A stretch of DNA of 64,000 bases from Pseudomonas silvicola (GTDB taxonomy: Bacteria > Pseudomonadota > Gammaproteobacteria > Pseudomonadales > Pseudomonadaceae), in assembly GCF_026651855.1 (NCBI RefSeq), contig NZ_CP093280.1:5664501-5728500 (forward strand). Direction: 5' to 3'. Position numbers and translations under genes: made by a program. Shown piece after piece: positions 8,968 to 18,242 of this stretch; within the stretch, counting starts at the first letter, position 1; every line of letters starts with the position of its first letter. Below the pieces are notes generated by a model. It was not told the DNA's origin. It searched no databases and worked only from the letters and a program-made list of their open reading frames with translations.

Positions 8968-9762
8968 ATGATCATCAACACCTTCAAGCAACGCCTGCAA
9001 AGCGGCGAGGCACTCATCGGCCTCTGGCTGGGCCTGGCCAACCCGTACAGCGCTGAACTGGCCGCCAACGCCGGCTTCGATTGGCTGCTCATCGATGGCG
9101 AACACGCCCCCAACGACCTGCGCAGCCTGCTGGGCCAGTTGCAGGCGGTCGCCCCTTACGCCAGCCAACCGGTGATACGCCCGGTGGTCGGCGACACGGC
9201 GCTGATCAAGCAAGTGCTGGACATTGGCGTGCAGACCTTGCTGGTGCCCATGGTGGAAAGCGTTGAACAGGCTCGCGAGCTGGTGCGCGCCACCCGTTAC
9301 CCACCGTTGGGCGTGCGCGGTGTGGGCAGCGCCCTGGCACGGGCATCGCGCTGGAATACCGTGCCCGGTTACCTGGACAAGGCTGACGAGCAGATATGCC
9401 TGCTGGTGCAGATCGAGAACCGCGAAGGCCTGGCCAACCTCAACGCCATCGCCGCCGTGGACGGCGTTGACGGCGTGTTCATCGGCCCTGCCGACCTGAG
9501 CGCCGCACTGGGCTACAGGGGCAACCCAGGGCACCCCGACGTGCAGGCCGCCATCGAGGACGCCATCGTGCGCATTACCACCGCCGGCAAGGCCGCCGGC
9601 ATCCTCAGCGCCGACGAAACCTTGGCCCGCCGCTACCTGGAACTGGGCGCGACGTTTGTCGCGGTGGGGGTCGACACCACGGTACTGATGCGCGGGTTGC
9701 AGAGCCTGGCGTCGACCTTCAAGGATGCACCGGCGCCCAGCACCGGGGGCGGCGTCTACTGA
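8968..9762 (+). CDS. hpaI: 4-hydroxy-2-oxo-heptane-1,7-dioate aldolase
   Basis: This 264-residue class II aldolase of the HpcH/HpaI family cleaves 2,4-dihydroxy-hept-2-enedioate to pyruvate and succinic semialdehyde. Family motifs include [34 protein letters not shown] with the catalytic His, [15 protein letters not shown], and [13 protein letters not shown] with a metal-ligand Glu. GAGGAG precedes the ATG at 8968. An upstream in-frame codon at 8899 would overlap hpaH and lacks family similarity. It is the last gene of the operon. Confidence 0.92.
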   Translation: MIINTFKQRLQSGEALIGLWLGLANPYSAELAANAGFDWLLIDGEHAPNDLRSLLGQLQAVAPYASQPVIRPVVGDTALIKQVLDIGVQTLLVPMVESVEQARELVRATRYPPLGVRGVGSALARASRWNTVPGYLDKADEQICLLVQIENREGLANLNAIAAVDGVDGVFIGPADLSAALGYRGNPGHPDVQAAIEDAIVRITTAGKAAGILSADETLARRYLELGATFVAVGVDTTVLMRGLQSLASTFKDAPAPSTGGGVY

Positions 9763-9874
9763 CCTGCCGAAAGCACCGGGGACGATGGATGTCGAAAACG
9801 CCCCTGTAGCGGCGGACCTGGCCGCGTCCTGCCACCGTGTTCGGCCCGTCGCAACGCGGCGCCTGCGACGCGGC

Positions 9875-10297
9875 CTAGCGCTTCAGCGCCTTGAGATCAT
9901 TGAGCAAGCCCAGCAGTGTCTGCAGTTTCTCTTGCCCGAACTCCGCCTGCAGGCGCCCGTAATTGCGTTCCATGTCCTGGCTCATGGACTCGAACAGCAC
10001 CTCACCCTCCTTGTCCAGGGTCACCAGCACGCGACGCTGGTCTTGCTCGGCCTTGCGCCGGCGCACCATGCCCGCCGCTTCCATGCGGGTCAGCACGCCG
10101 GTCATGCTGGGGCGCAGGATGCAGGCCTGATCGGCCAACTGGTTGATCTCCAGTTCACCCTGCTGGCTGAGGATGCGGATGATGCGCCATTGCTGTTCGG
10201 TCAAGCCGTGCTGGTTCAACGAAGGGCGGAAGAAGCTCATGGCCACTTCGCGCGCCTGCAGCAGGTTGAGGGTCAGGGAAGGTCGAGGTGAAGACAT
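9875..10297 (-). CDS. hpaR: MarR-family repressor HpaR of the homoprotocatechuate operon
   Basis: This 140-residue winged-helix MarR protein has the order expected for HpaR: an N-terminal segment (SLTLNLLQAREVAMSFFRPSLN), then LTEQQWRIIRILSQQGELEINQLADQACILRPSMTGVLTRME as recognition helix region, then the RRKAEQDQRRVLVTL wing. HpaR represses the meta-cleavage operon and itself until an aromatic ligand binds. It is convergent with hpaI and lies 35 bp downstream of the FeaR-like gene on the same strand. An AT-rich operator-like sequence precedes it. Confidence 0.88.
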   Translation of the reverse strand: MSSPRPSLTLNLLQAREVAMSFFRPSLNQHGLTEQQWRIIRILSQQGELEINQLADQACILRPSMTGVLTRMEAAGMVRRRKAEQDQRRVLVTLDKEGEVLFESMSQDMERNYGRLQAEFGQEKLQTLLGLLNDLKALKR

Positions 10298-10310
10298 GAA
10301 GAGCGCCAGG

Positions 10311-10336
10311 CTTGATTAATAGATTAACTAATTTAG
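10311..10336. promoter_or_regulatory. AT-rich operator-like sequence upstream of hpaR
   Basis: The stretch starting CTTGATTAATAGATTAAC contains two ATTAA half-motifs. It resembles the ATTAATTA/GGTTAAC sequence overlapping the hpaG1 promoter. It lies 14-39 bp upstream of the hpaR ATG and overlaps the stop codon of the preceding regulator gene. Autoregulation by HpaR through this site is inference. Confidence 0.4.
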
Positions 10337-11298
10337 CATTTTTCCCCGGTGCCAGCCATCAGGTTGCAAACGCGGTAGTCCTTGGGTGACTGGTCGAACT
10401 GCTTCCTGAATGAACGGCTGAAGTGCGCGGAGTCGGTGAAGCCCCACTTGTAGGCGATGGAGGTGATGGACTCACCGCGCAGGAACGGGTTGGCCAGGTC
10501 GTCGGCGCTGCGCTGCAAGCGGGCACGCTGGATGTAGCGGCACACGCTGTCGCCCTCTTCCTCGAACAACCGGTACAGGTGACGCACCGATATGTTGAGG
10601 CGCAGGGCCAGGCTGGCCGGGGTCAGGCCACACTCGCCCAACGACTCGCCGATGACGTGCTGCACATAACCGCGCAGGTGACTGCTGCCAGGTTCAGCGG
10701 CCGTCACCGCGGCGTCCTCGCCACCTTCGAAGCTGGACCCCAGCAGCGACAGCATCGCCTCCTGCAACGCCTCCCCCTGCACACCATCGTGCTCACCCGG
10801 TTCATCGTTGCGGCACAGTTGGTCCACGAGCAGGTGCAACATGCGCCCGCACATCTTTTTCGAGGACACCTTGCCGAACGCCGGCGTGCCCTTTCCCAGC
10901 CGCTTGAGCACCTGGGCCCGGGGCAATGACAGCGATGCATGCTCGATCAGGCCCGACGGGCTGATCTGGCACGCGCCCACCGAATCCATCAGGATCAGGT
11001 CACCAGGGCTCAGCGCCAGGCGCGTGGTGCCTTGGGTGATGGAGGAAAAACCAGCACGCTGGCTGACCAGGAAACACTGGCCGTCGTCCGTGGTGTCTGG
11101 CGCATTGCCGGCGCGGGTGATGCTGCCAGCGTTGGTGCGAATGGTCGCCACTTCCAGGCCGCCACGGCTGGCCAGGGTCACGTCGCCGATGAACAACGAA
11201 CGGTTGAACGCCAATCGGGTATCGAAATGGCCGCAGATGGCGTGGATCGTCCGGTTCCAGTGCTCCAGCCTATCCAGGCTTGGCTGATGGATATTCAT
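10333..11298 (-). CDS. AraC-family regulator, FeaR-like
   Basis: This is a transcription factor of about 321 residues. Its N-terminal AraC-binding-like domain (HWNRTIHAICGHFDTRL at the start, then a GDLILMDS segment) resembles FeaR, the activator of phenylethylamine/tyramine catabolism. The C-terminus has two HTH motifs (LALRLNISVRHLYRLFEEEG and SITSIAYKWGFTDSAHFSRSF). The start MNIHQPSL at 11298 is preferred over 11310. The neighbouring APC permease and DUF3156-like gene are consistent with aromatic amine use. No amine oxidase or aldehyde dehydrogenase partner is in the window, so the ligand is unproven. Confidence 0.7.
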   Translation of the reverse strand: MNIHQPSLDRLEHWNRTIHAICGHFDTRLAFNRSLFIGDVTLASRGGLEVATIRTNAGSITRAGNAPDTTDDGQCFLVSQRAGFSSITQGTTRLALSPGDLILMDSVGACQISPSGLIEHASLSLPRAQVLKRLGKGTPAFGKVSSKKMCGRMLHLLVDQLCRNDEPGEHDGVQGEALQEAMLSLLGSSFEGGEDAAVTAAEPGSSHLRGYVQHVIGESLGECGLTPASLALRLNISVRHLYRLFEEEGDSVCRYIQRARLQRSADDLANPFLRGESITSIAYKWGFTDSAHFSRSFRKQFDQSPKDYRVCNLMAGTGEKC

Positions 11299-11412
11299 GC
11301 TCGCCTCCACACACAGTCCTTATTCTTGTGCGCAAATAGTTAACATGTTATCCATGAACGCACAACTGCAAAGCTTGGTGTGGCAAAGGGAGCAATATCC
11401 AGGCCAAGCCCG

Positions 11413-11961
11413 CTACAGGGTGCTGACGCAACGGTGCAGGTGCGTCAAGGCGGCCAGCAACAGTGGGCGCTGGCGCTCATCGAGGCGGATGTAGCGACGG
11501 AACGCAGGTACCCGATTGACCACTTCGCTGGCGCCCATATGCTCCAGGGTCACGCACCACTGACCACCTTGGGCTTGCAAGCGCAGCCGCTTGAAATCCA
11601 GGGGCATCAGCGCGGCGCGCAGGGCTGCGTCCTGCTCCAGCGCCTGACGCGCGCGTTGCGCCCAACCCGACTCACCCCGCACCCGCGCACAGGCGACGCC
11701 GGTGCGCCGCCACGCGCCAATATGGCGCATCTCCAGGCTCAGGGCGCTTTGTTGCGAAGCAGGCGCACGCACGCTGAACTCAGTCATCACCAGGTGCATC
11801 AGCCACTGGCTTTCGACCCGCTCGGCCACCTCGACCCGCAGGCCGTCGGCGGTGGTGAACGCGCCACCCAAGGCCTCCAGCCCCAGGTTGCGTCGCACGT
11901 GCTCCAGGGTGCCCCCAGGGCGGTAGCCGGACGGCGCGCGATCAAGCAGGCGACGAAACAT
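11413..11961 (-). CDS. DUF3156-like protein of unknown function
   Basis: This soluble, arginine-rich protein of about 182 residues starts at MFRRLLDRAPSGYRPGGT. No catalytic motif, signal peptide or membrane segment is visible. From memory it resembles the DUF3156 family found beside amino-acid/amine permeases in pseudomonads. Its start overlaps the end of the permease gene by about 20 bp, or 68 bp if an upstream start at 12009 is used, so the two are translationally linked. A role with the permease and FeaR-like regulator is suggested by position only. Confidence 0.6.
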   Translation of the reverse strand: MFRRLLDRAPSGYRPGGTLEHVRRNLGLEALGGAFTTADGLRVEVAERVESQWLMHLVMTEFSVRAPASQQSALSLEMRHIGAWRRTGVACARVRGESGWAQRARQALEQDAALRAALMPLDFKRLRLQAQGGQWCVTLEHMGASEVVNRVPAFRRYIRLDERQRPLLLAALTHLHRCVSTL

Positions 11962-13450
11962 GGGCGCTGTACTCGCTGGCAGGTTGGCCCGGCTCGCGGG
12001 CGAATTCATTGGCCAGCACGTCTTCGACCCGCGCTGGCTTGAACGGGTTGACCTTCTGCACCACCAGGGTCCAGAACAGCGCGTAAGCCGCAGTACCGCC
12101 CAGCATGATGCCGAACGGCACGTAGATATCCGCAGGGTTCATGCCGGGTGGGGTGATGTACCACATGCCCACCAGAATGCCGAGGCTGGAGAGAATCTGC
12201 GGCAGCGGAAACAACGGCGAACGATAAGCCCGTGGCAAGTCGGGGCGGCGAATGCGCAGGATCACCACTGACACGGTCACCAGCAGGTACGCGGTGCTCC
12301 AGGCACAGACCGCGGCCAGCACCAGGTGCAGGATATTGTCGGCGTTCCCCCCCAGGTACCAGGCGTGCAGGCACGGAATCAGGGCGGCCACGGCGATGCA
12401 CACCAGCGGCGTCTTGAAGCGCGGGTGCAGGTAGGTAAAGCACCTGGGCAAGGCGCCGTCCACGGCCATGCCATAGAGAATGCGCGGCACACCGGCCATC
12501 AGCGTGTTGATGGTAGCGGCACCGGCGAACAGAAAGCCGATACCCAGCCACACCGGGCCGATACTGCCCATGACCTGGGTAGCGAATTTCGGGATGGCCA
12601 TGGGGGTGTCCAGCACATGCAGGCCGGTAACCGGGTCCAGCAGCAGGTTTTCCACCTGGCGTTTCATGGCCGCGCCGTACACGAACATGCAGGTCGCCAC
12701 CCCCAGCAGGCCGAGGATCATCGCCTTGGGCATCACCGAGGCGGACTTGCGCAGGTCTGGCGCCAGTGGCGTGACGAATTCGCAGCCCACGAACATGAAC
12801 ATGGCCATGCCCACCAGCGACAGCACCGTCATCGGATCGCTGCCCACCAGCGATTCGCCGAACCAGCCGTCTAACTGCACCGCCGGCGCCGCCAGCAGCC
12901 CCAGCACACCGAAGACCATCAGCGTGACCCACATGCCGAAGGTCAGGATGATCTCCGCCCGGCCGAACACGCTGACACCGAAAGCGTTGAGCACCCCGAA
13001 ACCCAGTACGAAGGCCACCCCCAGCAGCCAGGAGCCGCCCGCCGATTCGGCCAGTGTGTTGAGGTGTTCGAAGTTCACCAGCGCCATCACGCCGGACATG
13101 ATGGTCTCGGCCGTGCCGGCGAACACGTGCACGATCAGGTACGCCGACAAGGTGCCAGTGATGGCGAAGAAGCGCCCCATGCCGCAGTTGATGTAGTCGT
13201 AGACCGAGCCGGTGGTGGGCAGGATACTCGCCGCTTCGGCAAACGTGGTGGCCTGGGCCAGCATCAGCAGTACGGCGATCAGCATGGCCAGGGCGAAGGC
13301 GCTGCCACCGATACCGAAGCCCATGGTGGCGGTGAGAATCACGGGGCTGGCCATGATCAGGCCAATGGTACTGGCCAGTGCGGTGGGAAACCCCACGGTA
13401 CCGCGGTTCAAATGCTCGGTGAGCCTATGGTTGATCGACATCGTGTGCAT
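11942..13450 (-). CDS. APC-family amino acid/amine permease
   Basis: This 502-residue inner-membrane transporter has about 12 hydrophobic segments. The amino acid-polyamine-organocation signature starts with GTVGFPTALASTIGLIMASP and continues with FAEAASILPTTGSVYDYI. It heads a two-gene unit with the DUF3156-like protein and lies upstream of a FeaR-like regulator. The context suggests import of tyramine, phenylethylamine or a related compound that could enter the hpa pathway as 4-hydroxyphenylacetate. Family assignment is firm; substrate is inference. Confidence 0.8.
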   Translation of the reverse strand: MHTMSINHRLTEHLNRGTVGFPTALASTIGLIMASPVILTATMGFGIGGSAFALAMLIAVLLMLAQATTFAEAASILPTTGSVYDYINCGMGRFFAITGTLSAYLIVHVFAGTAETIMSGVMALVNFEHLNTLAESAGGSWLLGVAFVLGFGVLNAFGVSVFGRAEIILTFGMWVTLMVFGVLGLLAAPAVQLDGWFGESLVGSDPMTVLSLVGMAMFMFVGCEFVTPLAPDLRKSASVMPKAMILGLLGVATCMFVYGAAMKRQVENLLLDPVTGLHVLDTPMAIPKFATQVMGSIGPVWLGIGFLFAGAATINTLMAGVPRILYGMAVDGALPRCFTYLHPRFKTPLVCIAVAALIPCLHAWYLGGNADNILHLVLAAVCAWSTAYLLVTVSVVILRIRRPDLPRAYRSPLFPLPQILSSLGILVGMWYITPPGMNPADIYVPFGIMLGGTAAYALFWTLVVQKVNPFKPARVEDVLANEFAREPGQPASEYSAHVSSPA

Positions 13451-13640
13451 GCCCCAGCTTCAGTGTTGGACGGAAAGGGTGACCGGCGCACTGCCGGGCA
13501 TCCTCCCTGATGCGCATCGACCCTGCCGTCACTCTGCGCGCTTGTCGCGGGTCAATCTTGCCACTGCCTGCCGTCGCACTTGCCGCTGCCTGCCAGGCGC
13601 TGAAACCGGCCGCCCCCTTCCCGCCTGGGCACCACCGAGG

Positions 13641-14552
13641 TCAGTCTGCCGTAGCGCCAAGCCGCGCACACAGAAAATCAATGAATACCCGAGTCTTGCG
13701 CGGTACATGCCGGCTGTTCGGGAATACCACGCTGACGGCCTGGCGAGGCAACGCATACGCCGGCAACAACCGTTGCAGGGCCCCGGTGGCAAGCTCTGCA
13801 GCCACCAGCCAGCCTGGCAGCACCACCACACCCAGCGACGACAGGGCCATGGCGCGAATCGCTGTGGAGGAGTTGGACTCAAATGCCATCGGGCCGGTCA
13901 CCGCGGCTTCGGCCCCCGACGCGTGCCGCAACAGCCATTGGGTAGGACGCTGGAGGTTGCTGTTGGCGACCCACGGCACGGCTTCCAGGTCCGCTGGGCA
14001 CTGCACAGGGTGGCGTGCCAGAAACGCCGGCGTGGCCACCAGCACGATGTCGAAGTCTGCCAGCTTGCGGCTCTTGAACCCCGAGTCGGCCAGGTTGCCC
14101 AGGCGCACCACCAGGTCCAGCTTCTCGGCCACCAGGTCATTGAGCGATGAGTTGACGTGGTAGCCCAGCGTCACCTCGGGGTACTGCGCGGCGAAGGCAG
14201 GCAGCAATGGCAGGATGAAACGCTCGCCGTACTCACTGGTGGTGCTGATGCGCAATTTGCCTGAAATGCGATTGCGCCGGTGCATGACGCTGTCGAAGGC
14301 TGTGCCGATGTCACTGACGATTTCCTTGAACTCGTCGTAGAACGCTTCGCCGTTCTCGGTCAGGGCCAGGGTCCGGGTGTTGCGGATCAGCAGGGCGACG
14401 CCCAGGGCTTCCTCCAGCGCCTTGACATGCAGGCTGGCCATGGCCTTGCTGATGCCCAGGTACTGGGCGGCCCGGGTGTACGAGTTGAAGTCCACCACCG
14501 TCAGGAACGTCTGGGCCCGATGGAGCTGCGTGTGCATGGCCGCGCGCTGCAT
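13641..14552 (-). CDS. LysR-family transcriptional regulator
   Basis: This 303-residue LTTR has an N-terminal winged HTH (FLTVVDFNSYTRAAQYLGISKAMASLHVKALEEALG) and a substrate-binding domain with the conserved GKLRISTTSEYGERFILP start and PWVANSNLQRP segment. An internal ATG at 14537 (MHTQLHRAQTF) is a possible alternative start. It is divergent, with an 90 bp gap, from a DHA2-type exporter gene, which is its likely target. The inducer is not evident. Confidence 0.82.
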   Translation of the reverse strand: MQRAAMHTQLHRAQTFLTVVDFNSYTRAAQYLGISKAMASLHVKALEEALGVALLIRNTRTLALTENGEAFYDEFKEIVSDIGTAFDSVMHRRNRISGKLRISTTSEYGERFILPLLPAFAAQYPEVTLGYHVNSSLNDLVAEKLDLVVRLGNLADSGFKSRKLADFDIVLVATPAFLARHPVQCPADLEAVPWVANSNLQRPTQWLLRHASGAEAAVTGPMAFESNSSTAIRAMALSSLGVVVLPGWLVAAELATGALQRLLPAYALPRQAVSVVFPNSRHVPRKTRVFIDFLCARLGATAD

Positions 14553-14642
14553 TGTTCAATCCAGTCAAACAAAGCATCCAGTATATCGGCGTCGACAGTA
14601 CCGGTCGATGGCACCTATCCTGCGGCGCAGAGGGGATAGACC

Positions 14643-16010
14643 ATGACCTACCGTTACCGCGTCGCCAGCGTGTTCCTCGTTGGTTTTTTCATCGACTGCA
14701 TCAACATCTTCATGTCGGCGGTGGCGATGCCACGTATCGCCGCTGACCTGCACGTGGGTGACACCACTGTCGCCTGGGTCGCCAATGCGTACATCCTGGG
14801 GTTGACCCTGATCATCCCGATCAGTACCTGGCTGGCGGGGCGGTGGGGCGAACGCCGGGTACTCACTGCCTCCATGCTGGCCTTCAGCGTATGCGCAGGC
14901 CTGTGTGGGCAGGCCACGACGTTCGGCACGCTGGTCACCTCGCGGTTCGTGCAGGGCATGGCCGGGGGGCTGTTGATTCCGGTAGGGCAGGCGTTGACCT
15001 TCAACCTGTTCCAGGGCGAACAGCGGGCACGCATCTCCGCGCTGATCATGGCCGTCGCTTTGCTCGCCCCCGCGCTCTCCCCCACCCTGGGCGGACTGAT
15101 CGTGGATCACAGTTCATGGCGCTGGGTGTTTCGCGGCACCATTCCCTTTGCACTGGTAGCCGCCGTCCTGGCATGGCTGTGGATCAAGGAGGCGCCTGCC
15201 AAGGCCCAACCGCGCCCGGACCTGGCCGGCCTGCTGCTGGTCAGTGCCAGCCTGGCCAGTGTGCTGCTGGGCATGTCACTGTATGGCGCCAGTTACAGCG
15301 CGTGGTTGGCGCTGTGCTGCCTGGCGGCTGGCGGGCTGTTCGCAGTGCTGTACACCCGGCATCAACGCCGTGCACGCGACGCCATCATCGACCTGCGCTT
15401 GCTCAGAAGCCCGCGCCTGAGCCTGTCCATCCTGGTTTACCACGCCATTCCCGGCGTGTTCACCGGCGTCAACCTGCTGAATATCTTCTTCCTGCAGAAC
15501 ACACTGGGCTTCACCGCCCAGGCCACCGGGCTGTTCATGATCCTGTATGCCGGCGGTGCCTTCCTGGCCATTGTGCTGTGCGGGCGGTACTACAACCGCG
15601 TCGGCGCCAAGCGGCTGTTCACCCTTGGGCTGTGCCTGCACAGCGTGGGCATCGCTACCCTGTTCCTGGTCAATGGCGCTTCAGACCTGGGGGTGCTGAT
15701 GGCGGCCTACAGCCTGATGGGCGTGGGCGGCGGCATCGGTGCCAATACCGCGCAAACCACCGCGCTGCTGGATTTCCAGGGCACCGACACGCAGCACGCC
15801 AGTGTGATCTGGAACATCAACCGCCAAGTGGCCTTCAGCCTCGGGGCCGCCCTGCTGCTGATGGTGTTCAACCTGTTGCTCAGCCCTTTTTCCGCCACCC
15901 AGGCCTATCACGCCACGGCGCTGATCGCGGCGCTGGTGGGCCTGTTTCCACTCCTGCACGTCGGCGCACTGAGCGCCCAAAAGGAACGTCATGCCCAGCC
16001 CCAACCTTGA
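14643..16010 (+). CDS. MFS exporter, DHA2 (EmrB/QacA-like) group
   Basis: This 455-residue membrane protein has 12-14 predicted helices. The first helix ends FFIDCINIFMSAVAMPRIAADL, typical of DHA2 drug:proton antiporters, followed by WVANAYILGLTLIIPISTWLAGRWGERR (motif A) and the motif C-like ALSPTLGGLIVD. A GAGGGGATAG ribosome-binding site precedes the ATG. The divergent LysR gene probably regulates it and the downstream small protein, which overlaps its end by 20 bp. The substrate is unknown. Confidence 0.82.
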   Translation: MTYRYRVASVFLVGFFIDCINIFMSAVAMPRIAADLHVGDTTVAWVANAYILGLTLIIPISTWLAGRWGERRVLTASMLAFSVCAGLCGQATTFGTLVTSRFVQGMAGGLLIPVGQALTFNLFQGEQRARISALIMAVALLAPALSPTLGGLIVDHSSWRWVFRGTIPFALVAAVLAWLWIKEAPAKAQPRPDLAGLLLVSASLASVLLGMSLYGASYSAWLALCCLAAGGLFAVLYTRHQRRARDAIIDLRLLRSPRLSLSILVYHAIPGVFTGVNLLNIFFLQNTLGFTAQATGLFMILYAGGAFLAIVLCGRYYNRVGAKRLFTLGLCLHSVGIATLFLVNGASDLGVLMAAYSLMGVGGGIGANTAQTTALLDFQGTDTQHASVIWNINRQVAFSLGAALLLMVFNLLLSPFSATQAYHATALIAALVGLFPLLHVGALSAQKERHAQPQP

Positions 16011-16401
16011 TCAGGCGCGCGAAAGCGTTCGCCAGGTGCACGAACAGATCCAGCACATCTTCACGACCCCGGGGCCGGCAGGCCACGCGACGATTGCCGC
16101 GCTGATGCCGGTGTTCGCAGACGACTTCAGCATGGTGACCACGGCAGGCAGGCTAGTGACTCGCGCCCAGGTAGAACAGCTGTTCAGCGGCGGGCAAGGC
16201 GCGCGGCCCGGGCTGGAGATCAGGGTCAGCGAGTTGCAGGGCGTCTGGCAGACTGGCGACAGCGTGGCCGTGCGCTACAAGGAAGTGCACCGGCTGGCCG
16301 GGGTGCAAACCGCACGCCTGGCACTGGCGATACTGACGGTCACCTCCGCAGGCGTGCGCTGGCAGGCCCTGCACGAGACGGCGATCGCCGCCAACCCATA
16401 A
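15991..16401 (+). CDS. Small NTF2-like (DUF4440-type) protein
   Basis: This 136-residue soluble protein starts inside the 3' end of the exporter gene, with AAGGAACGTC before its ATG. The pattern ALMPVFADDFSMVTTAGRLVTRAQVEQLF, then strands ending RWQALHETAIA, fits the cone-shaped NTF2/SnoaL fold used by DUF4440 proteins. Such proteins may be small enzymes or ligand binders. Translational coupling suggests a shared role with the exporter, but nothing specific can be claimed. Confidence 0.6.
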   Translation: MPSPNLDQARESVRQVHEQIQHIFTTPGPAGHATIAALMPVFADDFSMVTTAGRLVTRAQVEQLFSGGQGARPGLEIRVSELQGVWQTGDSVAVRYKEVHRLAGVQTARLALAILTVTSAGVRWQALHETAIAANP

Positions 16402-16565
16402 TGCATTTATCTGATTTTAGATAACCACCAACATGCACTAAACATATAACCAAAAGCCCGTTTACAGGGCGTTTCCTGCCCGGCTACTGTCTATCGCGCC
16501 CGTCGATCCGGTCGGCCCAGCGTGCCACCGGATGACGCAACGATCCATTGCCCTGCAGGACGCCC

Positions 16566-17414
16566 ATGACCCTTCCCTCTTCTTCCGACGCGGCTTACCT
16601 GACCGTGGAAAAACCCGCCCTGCTCCCCGGCCGCAAGGTCCGTGGCGGCTGGCGCCCACCCGGTTTTGTCATACGCTGCATCAGCCCCCTGGCCATTCTG
16701 CTGTTCTGGCAACTGTCCTCCCAACTGGGCTGGCTGCCCTCCCGAGTCATCGCCGCACCCTCGCAGATCGGCGGCACCCTGTGGGCGATGATCGTTTCAG
16801 GCGAGCTGGCGACCAACTTGCTGGTGTCCCTGCAACGCGCGGTGCTGGGCCTGAGTATCGGCATCATCATCGGCGTGGTCGCCGCGCTGATCAGCGGGCT
16901 GTCCAGGCGTGGCGAACTGGTGCTCGACTCTCCCCTGCAAATGCTGCGTACCATTCCGTCCCTGGCCCTGGTGCCGTTGTTCATCCTGTGGTTCGGTATC
17001 GGCGAGTTCACCAAGATCGCCCTGATCGTGCTGGGCACCACCTTCCCGGTGTACCTGAACCTGTTCGCCGGCATTCGCGGCATCGACCCGAAACTGATCG
17101 AGGCGGCCAATACCCTGGGGCTGAGCCGTGCCGAACTGATCTGGCATGTGGTGTTGCCCGGTGCGCTGCCTTCGTTCTTCGTTGGCCTGCGTTATGCGCT
17201 GGGCATCTCCTGGCTGGCCCTTGTGTTCGTGGAACAGATAAACACCACGGCCGGGATCGGCTTTCTGGCCAGTGATGCCCGTGACTTCATGCGTACCGAC
17301 GTGATTGTCATCTGCCTGCTGATCTACAGCCTGTTGGGGCTGTTGATCGACGGTCTGATCCGCACCCTGGAACATTTCGCCCTGGCCTGGCGGCCTTCTT
17401 TCGTAAGGACCTGA
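16566..17414 (+). CDS. ABC transporter permease, SsuC/TauC-like
   Basis: This 282-residue inner-membrane protein has about six hydrophobic segments. The BPD-transport signature EAANTLGLSRAELIWHVVLPGALP (EAA loop) contacts the ATPase. It belongs to the nitrate/sulfonate/taurine permease family. AGGA six bases before the ATG at 16566 supports this start over TTG at 16548. The ATPase gene follows after 2 bp. The matching substrate-binding protein is encoded on the opposite strand at about 20 kb, beyond a GH3 gene. Substrate unknown. Confidence 0.85.
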   Translation: MTLPSSSDAAYLTVEKPALLPGRKVRGGWRPPGFVIRCISPLAILLFWQLSSQLGWLPSRVIAAPSQIGGTLWAMIVSGELATNLLVSLQRAVLGLSIGIIIGVVAALISGLSRRGELVLDSPLQMLRTIPSLALVPLFILWFGIGEFTKIALIVLGTTFPVYLNLFAGIRGIDPKLIEAANTLGLSRAELIWHVVLPGALPSFFVGLRYALGISWLALVFVEQINTTAGIGFLASDARDFMRTDVIVICLLIYSLLGLLIDGLIRTLEHFALAWRPSFVRT

Positions 17415-17416
17415 CA

Positions 17417-18187
17417 ATGTCAACCCATGAATTGCATGGCGGCGCCAAGCCGTTGGCAGCCGTTCAGCTGCACAAAGTGGTGCGCCAGTTCGGCAACCAG
17501 CGGGTCATCGATGACCTGGACCTGAACATCGCCCCAGGCGAGTTCGTCGCCCTGCTGGGCGCCAGCGGCTCGGGCAAGACCACGCTGCTGCGGATGCTCG
17601 CGGGGCTGGACAACATCGACAGCGGCCAATTGCGGGTGCCGACGGCACGTGCGGCGGTGTTTCAGGAGCCCCGGCTGATGCCGTGGAAACGGGCGTGGAA
17701 AAATGTGGTGCTGGGCCTGCGGGTGGAGAACGCCAAGGCCCGCGCGGTGGCAGCCTTGACCGAGGTGGGCCTGGCCCACCGCCTGGAGGCCTACCCCGCG
17801 ACCCTGTCTGGCGGTGAAGCACAGCGGGTGGCGCTGGCCCGCGGCCTGGTACGCGAGCCCCGCCTTCTGTTGCTGGATGAACCTTTTGCCGCGCTGGATG
17901 CCCTTACGCGCATTCGCATGCATGAATTGATCATCGAACTGTGGCGCAAGCACAACCCCGCGGTACTGCTGGTAACCCACGACGTGGACGAGGCCATCTT
18001 GCTGGCTGACCGCGTGATTGTCCTGGCCCAGGGCCGCGTGGCGGAGCAGGTGCGCGTGGACCTGCCCCGGGCACGACACAGCGGGCAGCCGGGTTTTCAG
18101 CGTCTGCGCGCACAGTTGCTTGGCTTGTTGGGGGTAGAAGTCGAGACAGGCGACGTGGAACAAAACCCACGCTATTCACACGGCTGA
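17417..18187 (+). CDS. ABC transporter ATP-binding protein, SsuB-like
   Basis: This 256-residue ATPase has Walker A GASGSGKTT, Q-loop FQEPRLMPW, signature LSGGEAQRVALARGL, Walker B LLLLDEPFAALD and H-loop LLVTHDVDEAI. The FQEPRLMPWKRAWKNV segment is typical of sulfonate/taurine importers. It energises the adjacent permease at the cytoplasmic face. The gene ends at a strong hairpin shared with the convergent GH3 gene. Confidence 0.88.
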   Translation: MSTHELHGGAKPLAAVQLHKVVRQFGNQRVIDDLDLNIAPGEFVALLGASGSGKTTLLRMLAGLDNIDSGQLRVPTARAAVFQEPRLMPWKRAWKNVVLGLRVENAKARAVAALTEVGLAHRLEAYPATLSGGEAQRVALARGLVREPRLLLLDEPFAALDALTRIRMHELIIELWRKHNPAVLLVTHDVDEAILLADRVIVLAQGRVAEQVRVDLPRARHSGQPGFQRLRAQLLGLLGVEVETGDVEQNPRYSHG

Positions 18188-18198
18188 ACAGGCCATGA

Positions 18199-18230
18199 AC
18201 GGCGCCGCGGCCACCAGGCCGCGGCGCCGT
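18199..18230. terminator. Bidirectional hairpin between convergent ATPase and GH3 genes
   Basis: Arms ACGGCGCCGCGGCC and GGCCGCGGCGCCGT pair perfectly over 14 bp around a 4-nt ACCA loop. It lies between two convergent stop codons. There is only a weak T-rich tail (CTCGTTGT) on the plus strand, so termination efficiency cannot be judged from sequence alone. Confidence 0.65.
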
Positions 18231-18242
18231 CTCGTTGTGACG

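Noticed and set aside
9780-9874. GC-rich hairpin sequence between hpaI and hpaR
   Set aside because: Short inverted elements are present, but arms are imperfect and no defined REP or terminator could be assigned.
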